Assembly (NCBI RefSeq): GCF_030818895.1
Contig: NZ_JAUTBA010000001.1
Coordinates: 4,154,001 to 4,218,000, forward strand
Direction of reading: 5' to 3'
DNA: 64,000 bases
Source: Sphingobacterium zeae
GTDB lineage: Bacteria > Bacteroidota > Bacteroidia > Sphingobacteriales > Sphingobacteriaceae
Notes under the pieces: generated by a model
Database searches by the model: none
Seen by the model: the letters and a program-made list of their open reading frames with translations, nothing else
What the model was told of the DNA's origin: nothing
In this document: positions 35,292 to 45,029 of the stretch, in pieces
How the letters are laid out: every line of letters starts with the position of its first letter
Numbering within the stretch: position 1 is the first letter of the stretch
Program-made: the position numbers and the translations under genes

Positions 35292-36791
35292 TTACCCATT
35301 CATACTGATCAAAAATTCTTCATTTGATTTAGTTCCACGCAATTGACCTTGTAAAAATTCCATGGCCTCTGTAGAATTCATATCCGATAAGTGGTTACGA
35401 AGTACCCAGATACGTTGTAATGTTTCTTTGTCAGTCAATAGATCATCACGGCGTGTACTCGATGCCGTGATATCGATTGCAGGGAAAATTCGTTTGTTTG
35501 CCAACTTACGATCCAACTGCAATTCCATATTACCTGTACCTTTGAATTCCTCAAAAATAACTTCATCCATTTTAGAACCTGTATCTGTCAATGCTGTTGC
35601 TAAGATCGTCAATGAACCACCATTTTCAATATTCCGGGCAGCACCAAAGAAACGTTTTGGCTTGTGTAAAGCATTAGCATCCACACCACCTGACAAAATT
35701 TTACCTGATGCAGGCGCCACGGTGTTATATGCACGTGCCAATCTTGTAATCGAGTCTAACAAGATAACGACATCATGTCCACATTCTACCATACGTTTTG
35801 CTTTTTCAAGCACGATATTCGCTATTTTTACATGACGGTCAGCCGGCTCATCAAATGTCGAAGAAACAACTTCTGCGCGTACGCTTCTTGCCATATCAGT
35901 AACCTCCTCAGGACGCTCATCGATTAATAAGATAATCAAATAAACTTCTGGATGATTTTTTGCAATAGCATTTGCAACCTCTTTCAACAAGTTTGTTTTA
36001 CCCGTTTTCGGTTGAGCAACGATTAATCCACGTTGACCTTTACCTATAGGCGTAAATAAATCCATGATACGTGTGGAGTAATTTCCAACGCCCATATCTA
36101 AATTTAAACGCTCATCAGGGAATAATGGTGTCAAATAATCAAATGGCACACGATCACGTACCTCTGCAGGATTTTGTCCATTGATAGCCTCTACTCTGAC
36201 CAAAGGAAAATATTTTTCGCCCTCTTTGGGTGGACGGATACAACCACGAACAGTATCCCCCGTTTTCAGACCAAATAATTTGATTTGAGATTGTGATACA
36301 TAAATATCATCAGGGGATGTCAAATAATTATAGTCTGAAGAACGTAAGAAGCCATAACCATCAGGCATGATTTCCAATACCCCCTCATTAACAATTACAT
36401 TATCGAAATCTGTACTTGAAGAATTGCTTTCTGTTTTAGGAGTTTGAATGGTTTTTTCAGGTTGGGCGCCTTTTTCTGCTGCTACTGTATCCTCGGCTGC
36501 AACGGGGGTTTCTTCATGCTCAGAAACTTCACGTTTCCTTACCGTTACAGGTTCCGCAGTTTTAATGGTCCGCACACGTTTACGTGTACGTTCAGCATGT
36601 TCCTGACTATCTTCCTCTACTTTTGATACCTTTTCAGCTGAAGCTGGAGCGGCTTCCTCTTCTGCGCCAGTATTACTAATTCTTTCGATTAATTCTTGTT
36701 TACGCAATTTATCAGCATCTGCGATACCGATCAACTTAGCAATCTCGCGCAATTCTGATACGAGTTTAGCGTTTAATTCGTTAATATCCAT
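35292..36791 (-). CDS. rho: Transcription termination factor Rho
   Basis: A 499-residue hexameric RNA helicase that stops transcription. The N-terminal SAP-like helices are residues 1-42 ([20 protein letters not shown]). Residues about 43-132 are a low-complexity charged insert rich in Glu, Lys, Arg, Ala and Thr. The RNA-binding cold-shock domain follows ([20 protein letters not shown]). The ATPase core has Walker A QPKTGKT and Walker [17 protein letters not shown], plus the Q- and R-loop region. The insert is found in many Bacteroidota Rho proteins. Start 36791 was chosen because homology begins at MDINELN; the longer ORF adds 26 unrelated residues. Confidence 0.96.
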   Translation of the reverse strand: MDINELNAKLVSELREIAKLIGIADADKLRKQELIERISNTGAEEEAAPASAEKVSKVEEDSQEHAERTRKRVRTIKTAEPVTVRKREVSEHEETPVAAEDTVAAEKGAQPEKTIQTPKTESNSSSTDFDNVIVNEGVLEIMPDGYGFLRSSDYNYLTSPDDIYVSQSQIKLFGLKTGDTVRGCIRPPKEGEKYFPLVRVEAINGQNPAEVRDRVPFDYLTPLFPDERLNLDMGVGNYSTRIMDLFTPIGKGQRGLIVAQPKTGKTNLLKEVANAIAKNHPEVYLIILLIDERPEEVTDMARSVRAEVVSSTFDEPADRHVKIANIVLEKAKRMVECGHDVVILLDSITRLARAYNTVAPASGKILSGGVDANALHKPKRFFGAARNIENGGSLTILATALTDTGSKMDEVIFEEFKGTGNMELQLDRKLANKRIFPAIDITASSTRRDDLLTDKETLQRIWVLRNHLSDMNSTEAMEFLQGQLRGTKSNEEFLISMNG

Positions 36792-37092
36792 TAATGTGTT
36801 GTGTATGATTTTTGGATTTTCTTTTTGAGCTTTATTCTGAATTCTGATTACACTTAAGCCAGTTTCCAAGATTAAGTGAGATGAAGAACTTAATGATTTC
36901 TTTTAAATCCGAAGCGGATTAAATATTGAGAACCTTGACAAAGAAAAAAACAAATTTTGTTATTTCAAAATATTTCAAAAAAAATATTTACTATTGTAGC
37001 TAGTAAAACGATTTAACAACATTTTTAGATTGAATTTATATTTTTTTTCATAAGTTCGTACCTTTCAAAATTTAAGTTTTTAGATCCCTTAT

Positions 37093-38820
37093 ATGGAACA
37101 GCAACAAACTAAAACCAATTACCCCGCGCTTTACACACTAATTATTGTGTTTTTCTTCTGGGGGTTCATTGCGGCAGGGAACAGTGTTTTTATACCGTTC
37201 TGCAAAAATTACTTTCATTTAGATCAGTTTCAATCCCAGCTGATTGACTTTGCTTTTTATACGGCCTATTACATCGGCGCATTACTACTATTTATTTTCA
37301 GTTCAATTGGTGGAAAAGACCTGGTTGGAAAATGGGGATATAAAAAGAGTATCGTTTATGGTTTACTTTTCTCAGCTTTAGGTGCTGCCGCCATGATCGT
37401 CGCTGTCGAAGTGAACCTCTATGTTGGTATGTTGTTGGGTCTCTTCGTCGTTGCACTGGGTTTTTCATTACAACAGACCGCGGCAAATCCATTTGCAGTT
37501 TTATTGGGTGATCCAAAAACCGGAGCGTCGCGCGTCAACCTTGGTGGAGGTATCAACTCTTTCGGTACGACAATAGGCCCACTTGTTATCGGATTTTCAT
37601 TATTCGGAACTTTTGAACCTATTTCTGACTCCGAAATTGCCAACCTTCCTTTAAATAAAGTAGTCTATCTTTATATAGGCGTTGGCCTGCTGTTTATTTT
37701 AGCTGCAGCGCTATTTAATTTCAGTAAAAAAGTTCCTGCTGGGATTAGCGACGAGCCGATGGAAAAAGCGAACAAAGCTTTACGTACATTGATTATTATG
37801 ACTGTTTTGCTATTCGGTATGTTCACACCCGTTTTTTTAAGCTATAAAAGTGATTTAGCACTAGAAGTAGAGCAATTACACAAACAAGTTTCGAGCTTAA
37901 CGGATCCCGCCCAGATCGATCAACTCAAATCACAGATTAAAGAAATTGCCAAACCTCTTGAAACACAGCGTATGCTCTGGTTAGCAGGCGCATTGGTTGT
38001 TGTCATTGGCGGTTTGTTGTTCTCTAATAAAAGTGCCCAAAAGAATCCAGAAGGTTGGGGTGCGATGAAATACCCTCAATTGGCTTTAGGTATGCTTGCT
38101 TTGTTTATCTATGTCGGCATCGAAGTAGCCATTGGTAGTAACCTAGGCGAATTATTAACCCTAAAAGAATTTGGTCATCTGCAATCATCACAAATTACAC
38201 CTTATGTATCCATGTACTGGGGGAGTATGATGATCGGACGATGGGCAGGCGCAATAACTGCGTTTAACTTAACTAAAACCACCAAAAATGGCTTATTGGT
38301 AATAGTTCCACTCGTTGCCTTCTCTATTATTATTGGAGTTAATACACTCGCTGGATTTGAAATGTCACACCTCTATTATTATGTTGTTTGTATTATTCTT
38401 CAAATTGTAGCATTCTACCTAAGTAAAGAGAAACCTGCTCGCACGTTAATTATTTTCGGATTATTCGGAATTATTGCCATGTTGGTTGGCTTGTTCTCAT
38501 CGGGTACAATCGCTATCTATGCTTTCTTATCAGGAGGTCTCGCATGTTCAATAATGTGGTCGTCCATTTTCAGTTTATCCATTGTTGGTTTGGGTAAATA
38601 CACCGCTCAAGGTTCGGCGTTCCTTGTTATGATGATTCTTGGGGGAGGTGTTCTTCCTCCGATCCAAGGAAAATTAGCAGATATTATCGGTATTCACAAT
38701 TCATATATTCTACCATTGGTGGGATTCTGTTATGTTGTTTTCTTTGCGATCTTTGTGAAGGGAATATTAACAAAACAAGGAATCAACATTGACGAAATAG
38801 AGGCTGAAGGAGGACATTAA
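37093..38820 (+). CDS. FucP-family sugar/H+ symporter with a coiled-coil insert
   Basis: A 575-residue MFS transporter of the FucP (L-fucose/glucose/galactose) group. Typical motifs are FFFWGFIAAGNSVFIPF, QQTAANPFAVLLGDP and GGGINSFGTTIGPLVIG. Twelve or so hydrophobic helices are visible. Unlike FucP of about 430 residues, it carries a hydrophilic insert of about 45 residues (251-296) that contains heptad-like charged repeats and lies between helices 6/7 and 7/8. Its substrate may be a hexose or an amino sugar: the next gene is a BadF-type kinase, 241 bp downstream on the same strand after a terminator. This pairing suggests import followed by phosphorylation, but it is inferred. Confidence 0.85.
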   Translation: MEQQQTKTNYPALYTLIIVFFFWGFIAAGNSVFIPFCKNYFHLDQFQSQLIDFAFYTAYYIGALLLFIFSSIGGKDLVGKWGYKKSIVYGLLFSALGAAAMIVAVEVNLYVGMLLGLFVVALGFSLQQTAANPFAVLLGDPKTGASRVNLGGGINSFGTTIGPLVIGFSLFGTFEPISDSEIANLPLNKVVYLYIGVGLLFILAAALFNFSKKVPAGISDEPMEKANKALRTLIIMTVLLFGMFTPVFLSYKSDLALEVEQLHKQVSSLTDPAQIDQLKSQIKEIAKPLETQRMLWLAGALVVVIGGLLFSNKSAQKNPEGWGAMKYPQLALGMLALFIYVGIEVAIGSNLGELLTLKEFGHLQSSQITPYVSMYWGSMMIGRWAGAITAFNLTKTTKNGLLVIVPLVAFSIIIGVNTLAGFEMSHLYYYVVCIILQIVAFYLSKEKPARTLIIFGLFGIIAMLVGLFSSGTIAIYAFLSGGLACSIMWSSIFSLSIVGLGKYTAQGSAFLVMMILGGGVLPPIQGKLADIIGIHNSYILPLVGFCYVVFFAIFVKGILTKQGINIDEIEAEGGH

Positions 38821-38880
38821 CACCCCTCACTAATTGTAAATAGTACACTATTTAAACAATTTTATTACACAGCTCAAAAA

Positions 38881-38913
38881 CAGGCTTAGCGGTATTGCTA
38901 AGCCTGTTTTTTT
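38881..38913 (+). terminator. Terminator after the FucP-like gene
   Basis: Perfect 10-bp stem CAGGCTTAGC/GCTAAGCCTG, loop GGTATT, then seven T. Confidence 0.9.
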
Positions 38914-39061
38914 ATCTACTGACTAAATGACAAAAATTTATTTTTTGAAAAATCAACGGATAAATTATGATATTTAAAATTAAAAAATGTATTTTCGGGG
39001 AATTGATTAATGATTGATTACTCATTTTATAACGATAAAACACAATTAAAACTACTCAATA

Positions 39062-39925
39062 ATGATAATCATTGCTGACGGGGGATCAACAAAAACAAAC
39101 TGGTGTTTGTTAGACGATTCGAATAAAAAAATCTACTTCAATACAGAAGGATATAATCCTTATTTTGTTGATAGTGAATACATTGTAAACTCCCTAAAAA
39201 AAGGACTACCGCAAGATTTGCCTTTTGAAAAAATCTCGGAAGTAAACTATTATGGTGCCGGAGTTCACAACAAGGAAAAAGCACAAATTGTAGTTGATGC
39301 CTTGAAAGAAGTATTTACAACAGCTAAGGTTGAAGTCGGACATGATCTTCTTGCTGCAGCGAGAGCATTATTAGGAACTCAAGCTGGGTTTGCTGCGATA
39401 CTGGGAACAGGAACAAACTCCTGTCTTTATGATGGCAAAGAAATCACGCTAAACATCGACTCTGGAGCCTATATTTTAGGTGATGAGGGTTCTGGCAGCT
39501 ATATCGGCAAAAAATTATTAGCGGATTATGTTCGTAATTTAATGCCTAAAGATGTGAAGGAAGTATTCTATAACACCTATAAAATGACAAAAGACGAAAT
39601 TATGGATGCGGTTTATACCAAGCCTATGCCTAATCGTTTTTGTGCTAGTTTTAGCAAATTTGTTTATGACAATAATGTCAATATCGAATATACACGTAAT
39701 ATCGTCGATGAAGCTTTTGAAGCTTTTTTCAGAAACCTTGTCAGTAAATACCCGAATTATCAGAGCTATACTTTTAACTGTATAGGTTCAGTAGGCTATA
39801 ATTTCAGAAATGTATTGGCTGAAAAAGCTGAACAATATGGAATGAAAGTAGGCAAAATATTACGCTCCCCGATTGACGACTTGGTACAATTTCACATTGA
39901 TAGAGCGGCAGCTATGGCCAAATAA
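39062..39925 (+). CDS. BadF/BadG-type ATPase, probable N-acetylglucosamine kinase
   Basis: A 287-residue kinase of the BadF/BcrA/N-acetylglucosamine-kinase family (actin-like ATPase fold). The phosphate-1 loop is MIIIADGGSTKTNWCLLDD, phosphate-2 is AAILGTGTNSCLYDG, and GAYILGDEGSGSYIGKKLLA is the adenosine-site motif. Eukaryotic-type N-acetylglucosamine kinases share this arrangement, so GlcNAc is a likely substrate, but a different amino sugar is possible. It follows the FucP-like transporter, which may supply the substrate. A strong terminator lies 26 bp downstream. Confidence 0.8.
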   Translation: MIIIADGGSTKTNWCLLDDSNKKIYFNTEGYNPYFVDSEYIVNSLKKGLPQDLPFEKISEVNYYGAGVHNKEKAQIVVDALKEVFTTAKVEVGHDLLAAARALLGTQAGFAAILGTGTNSCLYDGKEITLNIDSGAYILGDEGSGSYIGKKLLADYVRNLMPKDVKEVFYNTYKMTKDEIMDAVYTKPMPNRFCASFSKFVYDNNVNIEYTRNIVDEAFEAFFRNLVSKYPNYQSYTFNCIGSVGYNFRNVLAEKAEQYGMKVGKILRSPIDDLVQFHIDRAAAMAK

Positions 39926-39950
39926 AAGAATAACAATCTTTAACATAGTT

Positions 39951-39985
39951 AAAAGGTATCCAATTTGTATTGGATACCTTTTTTA
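39951..39985 (+). terminator. Terminator after the BadF-type kinase
   Basis: Stem AAAAGGTATCCAAT/ATTGGATACCTTTT with a 4-base loop, then T run. Confidence 0.9.
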
Positions 39986-40239
39986 GTACAGCACACCACA
40001 GTTTCCAACTCCCTAACTACGCCAAAAGCTCGTACTTGCTGCCAATATTAATTTCCAATCAACTATTTAAATCTTTTTACAAAATACTTTAACGATTTAA
40101 TAACAGCAATTTCATCGGCACAAAATAAATGTATCTTTCTTTTGTAAAAGAAGATAATAGATTTATCGAATAAAATTAGTGTGGTTCAATTCAGCTTGAG
40201 TCATCTTTCCAAACAGGGATAAAAAAAAATTATTTGCAA
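39986..40239. other. Spacer before the LpxH-like gene
   Basis: AT-rich region holding the promoter of the downstream gene. TATCTTTC at about 40131 is close to the -7 consensus but not exact. No other element recognised. Confidence 0.3.
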
Positions 40240-41061
40240 ATGAAAAGAAGCCTTGATATACTTGTAATCTCAGATTTACACCTTGGTACCTACGGCAGTA
40301 GAGCAAAAGAGCTTTTACTTTACTTGGAATCAGTATCTCCAAAAATATTGATAATGAATGGCGATATCGTAGACATTTGGCAATTTAAAAAAAGCTACTT
40401 TCCGCAGGAGCATCTCAAAGTTATCAAAAAAATTATTGACATGAGCTCTTCAGGTACAGAAGTGCATTACATCACAGGTAACCACGACGAAATGTTACGC
40501 AAGTTTACAGACCTAAAATTAGGTAATATCAAGCTGAGCAACAAACTACTTCTATCCCTCAATAACCAAAAAGTGTGGATCTTTCATGGGGATGTTTTTG
40601 ACGCTTCCATTCATCATTCTAAATGGTTGGCAAAACTGGGTGGATGGGGTTATGATAAACTTATACAACTCAATAATATTATTAATTACTGTCTTGACAA
40701 AATGGGTAAGGAGAAATTCTCGCTATCAAAAAAAATTAAAAACTCTGTTAAAAAAGCGGTCAAATATATATCGGATTTTGAACATACAGCAACCGAGTTA
40801 GCCATAGAAAAAAACTACGATTTCGTCATCTGTGGACACATACATCAACCTCAAATCAAAGAAGTCATTACCCGAAAAGGAACCTGTACATATATGAATT
40901 CTGGTGATTGGATTGAAAATCTCAGTAGTTTGGAATATAAAAATGGTGAATGGAAACTGTTCTATTTTGAAGAAAACAAAGAACAAATCCTTAAAAACAA
41001 AATCATCGACATTCCCCTATTCAGTTTGGAAGATCTTAAAAAAATTGTTATATCTTCATAG
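40240..41061 (+). CDS. LpxH-like metallophosphoesterase
   Basis: A 273-residue calcineurin-like phosphoesterase of the UDP-2,3-diacylglucosamine diphosphatase (LpxH) superfamily, which works in lipid A synthesis. The metal ligands are visible: ISDLHLGTYG (DxH), MNGDIVDIWQF (GD), TGNHDEMLRK (GNHD), and VICGHIHQPQIKEV (GHxH). A basic stretch (KKIKNSVKKAVKYI) near residue 170 could bind membranes. The start at 40240 is an ATG; the frame extends to a TTG at 40234. It could instead be one of the LpxH paralogues of unknown substrate; the family match is firm, the exact reaction less so. Confidence 0.8.
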   Translation: MKRSLDILVISDLHLGTYGSRAKELLLYLESVSPKILIMNGDIVDIWQFKKSYFPQEHLKVIKKIIDMSSSGTEVHYITGNHDEMLRKFTDLKLGNIKLSNKLLLSLNNQKVWIFHGDVFDASIHHSKWLAKLGGWGYDKLIQLNNIINYCLDKMGKEKFSLSKKIKNSVKKAVKYISDFEHTATELAIEKNYDFVICGHIHQPQIKEVITRKGTCTYMNSGDWIENLSSLEYKNGEWKLFYFEENKEQILKNKIIDIPLFSLEDLKKIVISS

Positions 41062-41100
41062 ATACAAAGAAGTAAAATCTGAAAAGGCTGCTTGATAAAC

Positions 41101-41128
41101 AAAAAGCCGAGGCAACTCGGCTTTTTTA
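41101..41128. terminator. Bidirectional terminator
   Basis: Stem AAAAAGCCGAG/CTCGGCTTTTTT with loop GCAA between convergent genes. Confidence 0.88.
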
Positions 41129-41130
41129 AC

Positions 41131-41814
41131 TTAAAGCTCAACTCTCGTACCGATTTCAGGTAATGACAGTGATATATCCGCATTTTGGAATTTATCCAAT
41201 GCTTGTTGTTTATCGATAGTGATTGGCGGAAAAGAGTCGTAATGGATTCCGATTACCCGGGCGCAGTTCACAAATTCAGCTGCTTTGACTGCATCATCCA
41301 CGTCCATGGTATAATGCCCTCCTATCGGTAAAAAGGCCCAATCGAGGTTCATTTCAGCCAATAGTTTCATTTCCATAGTTAAAGCCGTATCCCCTGCAAA
41401 ATAAATTCGTTTGCCTTTTATATTGAAAACAAAACCCACAGGAAATCCTCCATATCGGCCGTCAGGTGTACTATTGGTATGCGCAGCATAAACCATCTTT
41501 ACCGAACCAAAAGGCAGCTGCACAGTTCCACCCAAGTTAAACTCGATAACTTTATCATCAGGGACTCCCTGTCTGCGGACCCAGTCTGCGGTTTCAACAA
41601 TCGCTAAAACAGTAGCATTACTATTTTTTTGGATCGTAGCCATATCGGCTACGTGATCCTGGTGCCCATGGCTCAAAAAGATATAGTCTGGTTTAATCGC
41701 ATTGATATCAATTTCCTTTGCCAGTGGATTATAGGTGACAAATGGATCCATAAGCACCTTTATCCCGTCAAAATCAAACTCCACACAAGATTGTCCGTAA
41801 TATGTCGCTTTCAT
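41131..41814 (-). CDS. UPF0173 metal-dependent hydrolase
   Basis: A 227-residue metallo-beta-lactamase-fold protein of the UPF0173/YtkL family. The ligand motif LSHGHQDHVADM (HxHxDH) is intact, as are YFAGDTALTMEM and GIHYDSFPPI. The substrate is not known for the family. The start at 41814 (MKATYYGQ) is 10 bp after the YbaB stop, so both are likely one transcript. A longer reading frame from 41913 overlaps YbaB and has no homology. Confidence 0.88.
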   Translation of the reverse strand: MKATYYGQSCVEFDFDGIKVLMDPFVTYNPLAKEIDINAIKPDYIFLSHGHQDHVADMATIQKNSNATVLAIVETADWVRRQGVPDDKVIEFNLGGTVQLPFGSVKMVYAAHTNSTPDGRYGGFPVGFVFNIKGKRIYFAGDTALTMEMKLLAEMNLDWAFLPIGGHYTMDVDDAVKAAEFVNCARVIGIHYDSFPPITIDKQQALDKFQNADISLSLPEIGTRVEL

Positions 41815-41824
41815 GATGATCACC

Positions 41825-42130
41825 TTATTTATTAAATAATCCGCCCAGTCCACCCAACATATCCTTGCTCGCAGCCTGCATTTCAGCCTGACTGATATTC
41901 TCAGCTTGGACAAGAGCCTTATTCAAAGCAACCACGAGTAATTCTTCCAGTTCTTCCTTATCCGCGTTTGATAAAAATACAGGATCGATAATCACCTCTT
42001 TTATCTCTTTATTTGCCGTCGCTGTTACACGGATTAATCCACCTTCCACCTCACCGGAAACAGAAATTGAATCCAGTCTTTTCTTGATCTCCTCTGCCTT
42101 TTGCTGGGCCTCAAATAATTTGTCAAACAT
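41825..42130 (-). CDS. YbaB/EbfC nucleoid-associated protein
   Basis: A 101-residue DNA-binding protein of the YbaB/EbfC family, usually a dimer with two long helices. The N-terminal helix is MFDKLFEAQQKAEEIKKRLD, followed by a strand (SVSGEVEGGLIRVTATANKE) and a C-terminal helix rich in Glu/Lys. It ends GGLGGLFNK. It is the first gene of a likely pair with the UPF0173 hydrolase. Confidence 0.92.
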   Translation of the reverse strand: MFDKLFEAQQKAEEIKKRLDSISVSGEVEGGLIRVTATANKEIKEVIIDPVFLSNADKEELEELLVVALNKALVQAENISQAEMQAASKDMLGGLGGLFNK

Positions 42131-42303
42131 ATTTATAGCATTTATTTTATGCCAATTTACAAAAATATGTGCATACCTACTATTGCTAATTCACTTTCTC
42201 CGATACTCCCCTTTCCTTCTGAAATTGGCCGTTCTTATTTGCAAGAAAGAACATTCAGTTCGCTTTCATTGCTCTTGGTGTGTACGAAGTCATGAAGGTT
42301 TTG

Positions 42304-42311
42304 TATTTTTG
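42304..42311 (+). promoter_or_regulatory. Candidate -7 box very close to a start codon
   Basis: TATTTTTG matches TAnnTTTG and lies 4 bp before the ATG at 42316. If used, the mRNA would be leaderless or nearly so. Confidence 0.4.
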
Positions 42312-42315
42312 TAGT

Positions 42316-42942
42316 ATGCAAAGCAATCAAGAAAAACTTGTCGCCCATATTTTGGACCAGCTGAACCTAAATTCAGCAGCTATTTCAGTAGAAACTTACA
42401 ACAAATTACTTTCAGGTCAGCCTCAAATCGTGGACATCGATGATATGATCAGCTATGTCAAAGGCATAGGCAATGATCTTGATGCTAGTGATAAAAGCGC
42501 TGAATTCATCGAAAAAATTGAAGATGAAACGAATATCCTCATCCATAAACTTAAGTTTATCTCAGCGATTGACAGGCCTAAAGTCTTGGTTTTAGATCAA
42601 ATCGAACCGCTTGAAATTAACCGTTCAGCTTATCTACATGAAGCCATAAAGATTGCAGGTGGTATTCCAGTGACGACTGAAAGTGAAGCCGACAAAATCA
42701 TTGTCATTGGTCATGGTGAACAAACGTTTATCCAGCTACCTAAATTGTTGAATACGCCAGCTATCACTTCGTCCAAAGCTATCGAGCTCGATCAGGTCTT
42801 TATTATGACCGATCAACAGTTTGCACAGATTCCAGGATACAATTATTTAAAGGAACTCGAAGCATTAGCGGAAATTCTTCAGCCCAAATATTTTGTATAC
42901 GGTCATGAAGGAAATGATTGGTTACAATTTCAACTAAACTGA
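42316..42942 (+). CDS. Periplasmic-binding-protein-like cytoplasmic protein, function unknown
   Basis: A 208-residue protein without a signal peptide. The central part (PKVLVLDQIEPLEINRSAYL, then HEAIKIAGGIPVTTES) and the end (LEALAEILQPKYFVYGHEG) resemble the class III periplasmic-binding fold of BtuF and FhuD, but with no export signal and no ABC transporter nearby. So it may be a cytoplasmic relative, perhaps binding a small molecule or metal complex. The first 70 residues (LDQLNLNSAAISVETYN) look like a separate small domain. Start 42316 was chosen as the first ATG followed by consistent sequence. A terminator follows at 42969-43000. Confidence 0.55.
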   Translation: MQSNQEKLVAHILDQLNLNSAAISVETYNKLLSGQPQIVDIDDMISYVKGIGNDLDASDKSAEFIEKIEDETNILIHKLKFISAIDRPKVLVLDQIEPLEINRSAYLHEAIKIAGGIPVTTESEADKIIVIGHGEQTFIQLPKLLNTPAITSSKAIELDQVFIMTDQQFAQIPGYNYLKELEALAEILQPKYFVYGHEGNDWLQFQLN

Positions 42943-42962
42943 TAAATCTGAAATATAGGCCA

Positions 42963-42999
42963 AAAAAAACAGCTCCTATACTTTCAGAGCTGTTTTTTT
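42963..42999. terminator. Bidirectional terminator
   Basis: Stem AACAGCTC/GAGCTGTT with a loop of about 11 bases, flanked by A and T runs, between convergent genes. Confidence 0.8.
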
Positions 43000-43036
43000 A
43001 TTGTTTTAATATTCTAGTTATATCTTCTGCAATATT

Positions 43037-44014
43037 TTAGTTAAATCTTCTGCGCAGGACATCGTATAATTTTTCAACGGTATTCGGTTTATCCGCCCAC
43101 TTATTTTTAATCGCATAATTTGTTTGTAAAAACGCATCCGCCTCCGCATAGCTCGTAAATCGATTTAATAATTCAATTGCTTCGCTATATGCCAAGCTAT
43201 AGCCATTAAACAAATCTTTAATAAACAAAAGTTTATCATTTAAGCTTATACCTGTTTTAATATCCGTGAGTTTATCATTACTTCCAGATTGATTTACCTG
43301 ATAGACTCGGTTTTGCACTCCCGCTTGTTTCTGCTGAGAAATAATTTCATTTAAAGTTAATGGTCTAGCAGGAACTTCCTCAACAACAGTATTGATTTCT
43401 TCCTGAATAAAAACTTCCTTGGGCTGTTCAATAATGATTTCTTTCGGCTCTTCAACCACTTCTTTAACAAAGACATTCGCTTCTTCTATCTGTGAGGTTG
43501 CTCCCTTTTCGACCTGATAAGGCGGCTCAACTACCCGAGATCCTGTTATGCGAGAATCTACAAATCCATCGGCAACAGGGTTAGATTCCTCCGATTTCAA
43601 TGGTTCTCTTTCGTAAGTTACTGGTCTCTCGCTCTCCTCTACCAAATTTTCGTCCTTGATGGATTTGAGATCTTCAACCTGCTCGGTTTCCTGAACTACT
43701 TTTGCAGGCTGCTCAGCGACAAATTGCTGCGCCGCTGTTCTAATGGTAGAAGGCGGTGTAAAATAATCGTTGAATGCAATCTTCTTACTTTCCAATGCGG
43801 CTGAATTTAACGTATGCGGCGATTGATTTTCGCGAAGGACAGTCGTTGTCTTGAGTAGAGTTATATAGGCTGCCACAGCCTGTGCCTTAGCCTCCAATAG
43901 GACTAATTCATTCATTTCGGACAAGCCGTCTTGTTCTGACAAGGTCAGATACTTTCCATTTAAATCCTGTAATAAATCACCTATCTTATTAAAAATTTCC
44001 TCTTGAGTACCCAT
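43037..44014 (-). CDS. Hypothetical protein with a Glu/Val-rich middle
   Basis: A 325-residue protein I do not recognise. Residues 1-70 look helical (LLEAKAQAVAAYITLLKTT). The middle, about 85-235, is low complexity and acidic: EEPKEIIIEQPKEV and EEINTVVEEVPARP. The last 90 residues (ISLNDKLLFIKDLFNGYSLA, then YSEAIELLNRFTSYAEADAF) form a compact helical domain, probably the conserved part. There is no signal peptide or membrane segment. It stands alone, convergent with the gene at 42316. It may be an adaptor or scaffold. The ATG at 44014 is used; a TTG at 44035 would add seven residues. Confidence 0.6.
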   Translation of the reverse strand: MGTQEEIFNKIGDLLQDLNGKYLTLSEQDGLSEMNELVLLEAKAQAVAAYITLLKTTTVLRENQSPHTLNSAALESKKIAFNDYFTPPSTIRTAAQQFVAEQPAKVVQETEQVEDLKSIKDENLVEESERPVTYEREPLKSEESNPVADGFVDSRITGSRVVEPPYQVEKGATSQIEEANVFVKEVVEEPKEIIIEQPKEVFIQEEINTVVEEVPARPLTLNEIISQQKQAGVQNRVYQVNQSGSNDKLTDIKTGISLNDKLLFIKDLFNGYSLAYSEAIELLNRFTSYAEADAFLQTNYAIKNKWADKPNTVEKLYDVLRRRFN

Positions 44015-44248
44015 AATTATATTTGAAATCACCAATTAATCGTTTATCATACCTATACCCTCAACTAACTTAAAAGTGGAAAACTCAAACCTTTGATTTA
44101 TAAATATTTGGATTTACATACACTTTTTTGCTACCCAAATTTAATATTTAATTCTGATATTAGCAGCGTCAAAAACAGAATATAGTAGTAGGTTATTATA
44201 CAAATATCGCCTTATTTGAAGACCATACGACAAAATTAAATTAATCAA

Positions 44249-44830
44249 ATGCTTTTTTCCGAACATAATTTGGCTTTGCGCCCCGCTCAATATGGTAGCA
44301 TTGAAATTATCTGCGGTTCCATGTTTTCAGGCAAAACAGAAGAATTGATTCGCAGACTAAAACGAGCGCAATATGCACGTCTGAATGTTGAAATATTTAA
44401 ACCATCCGTTGACAAGCGATACGACGATAAATTAGTCGTTTCACACGATAGTAACAGCATACCCTCTACGCCAGTTGATCATTCTTCCGCTATCCTACTC
44501 TTAAGTTCATCAACTAAAGTGGTCGGAATCGATGAGGCACAGTTTTTTGATGACGGTTTGACAGAGGTATGTGTCAAATTGGCAAATAGTGGTGTGAGAG
44601 TAATTGTCGCGGGACTCGATATGGATTATCAAGGAAAACCATTTGGGCCAATTCCCCATCTTATGTCGGTAGCCGAACATGTGACAAAAGTGCACGCGGT
44701 GTGCATGCAATGCGGGGCTCCGGCAAATTATTCTTATCGCCTGACCAATGAGACAGCAACAGTACTTTTAGGTGAAAAAGAAGCCTACGAACCTCGGTGC
44801 AGACATTGTTATTTTAATTTGACTAATTGA
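44249..44830 (+). CDS. tdk: Thymidine kinase, type II
   Basis: A 193-residue enzyme of the salvage pathway that phosphorylates thymidine. Walker A is [20 protein letters not shown]; the lasso-region [13 protein letters not shown] and [13 protein letters not shown] are typical. A zinc ribbon is formed by CMQCGAPA and CRHCYF, as in the type II fold. Length is standard. An intrinsic terminator follows at 44978-45011. Confidence 0.94.
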   Translation: MLFSEHNLALRPAQYGSIEIICGSMFSGKTEELIRRLKRAQYARLNVEIFKPSVDKRYDDKLVVSHDSNSIPSTPVDHSSAILLLSSSTKVVGIDEAQFFDDGLTEVCVKLANSGVRVIVAGLDMDYQGKPFGPIPHLMSVAEHVTKVHAVCMQCGAPANYSYRLTNETATVLLGEKEAYEPRCRHCYFNLTN

Positions 44831-44977
44831 TCCAAAGAAGCACTCGATAAATATCTGCCAAAAAATACACAAATAAAGTTTGGCATAAAATTTGAAATAT
44901 TCTTTACAAATAGAAGATTAACGCTTTAAATAGCGACAAAATACTTTTCATAATTTAGGTTTATAATTGGTTAGTTA

Positions 44978-45011
44978 GCAGCTCCTTGCCCATCAAGGAG
45001 CTGCACTTTTT
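44978..45011 (+). terminator. Terminator after tdk
   Basis: Perfect 11-bp stem GCAGCTCCTTG/CAAGGAGCTGC with 5-base loop, then ACTTTTTT. It lies about 150 bp past the tdk stop. The gap holds no gene. Confidence 0.85.
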
Positions 45012-45029
45012 TATATCCATACGTAATAG

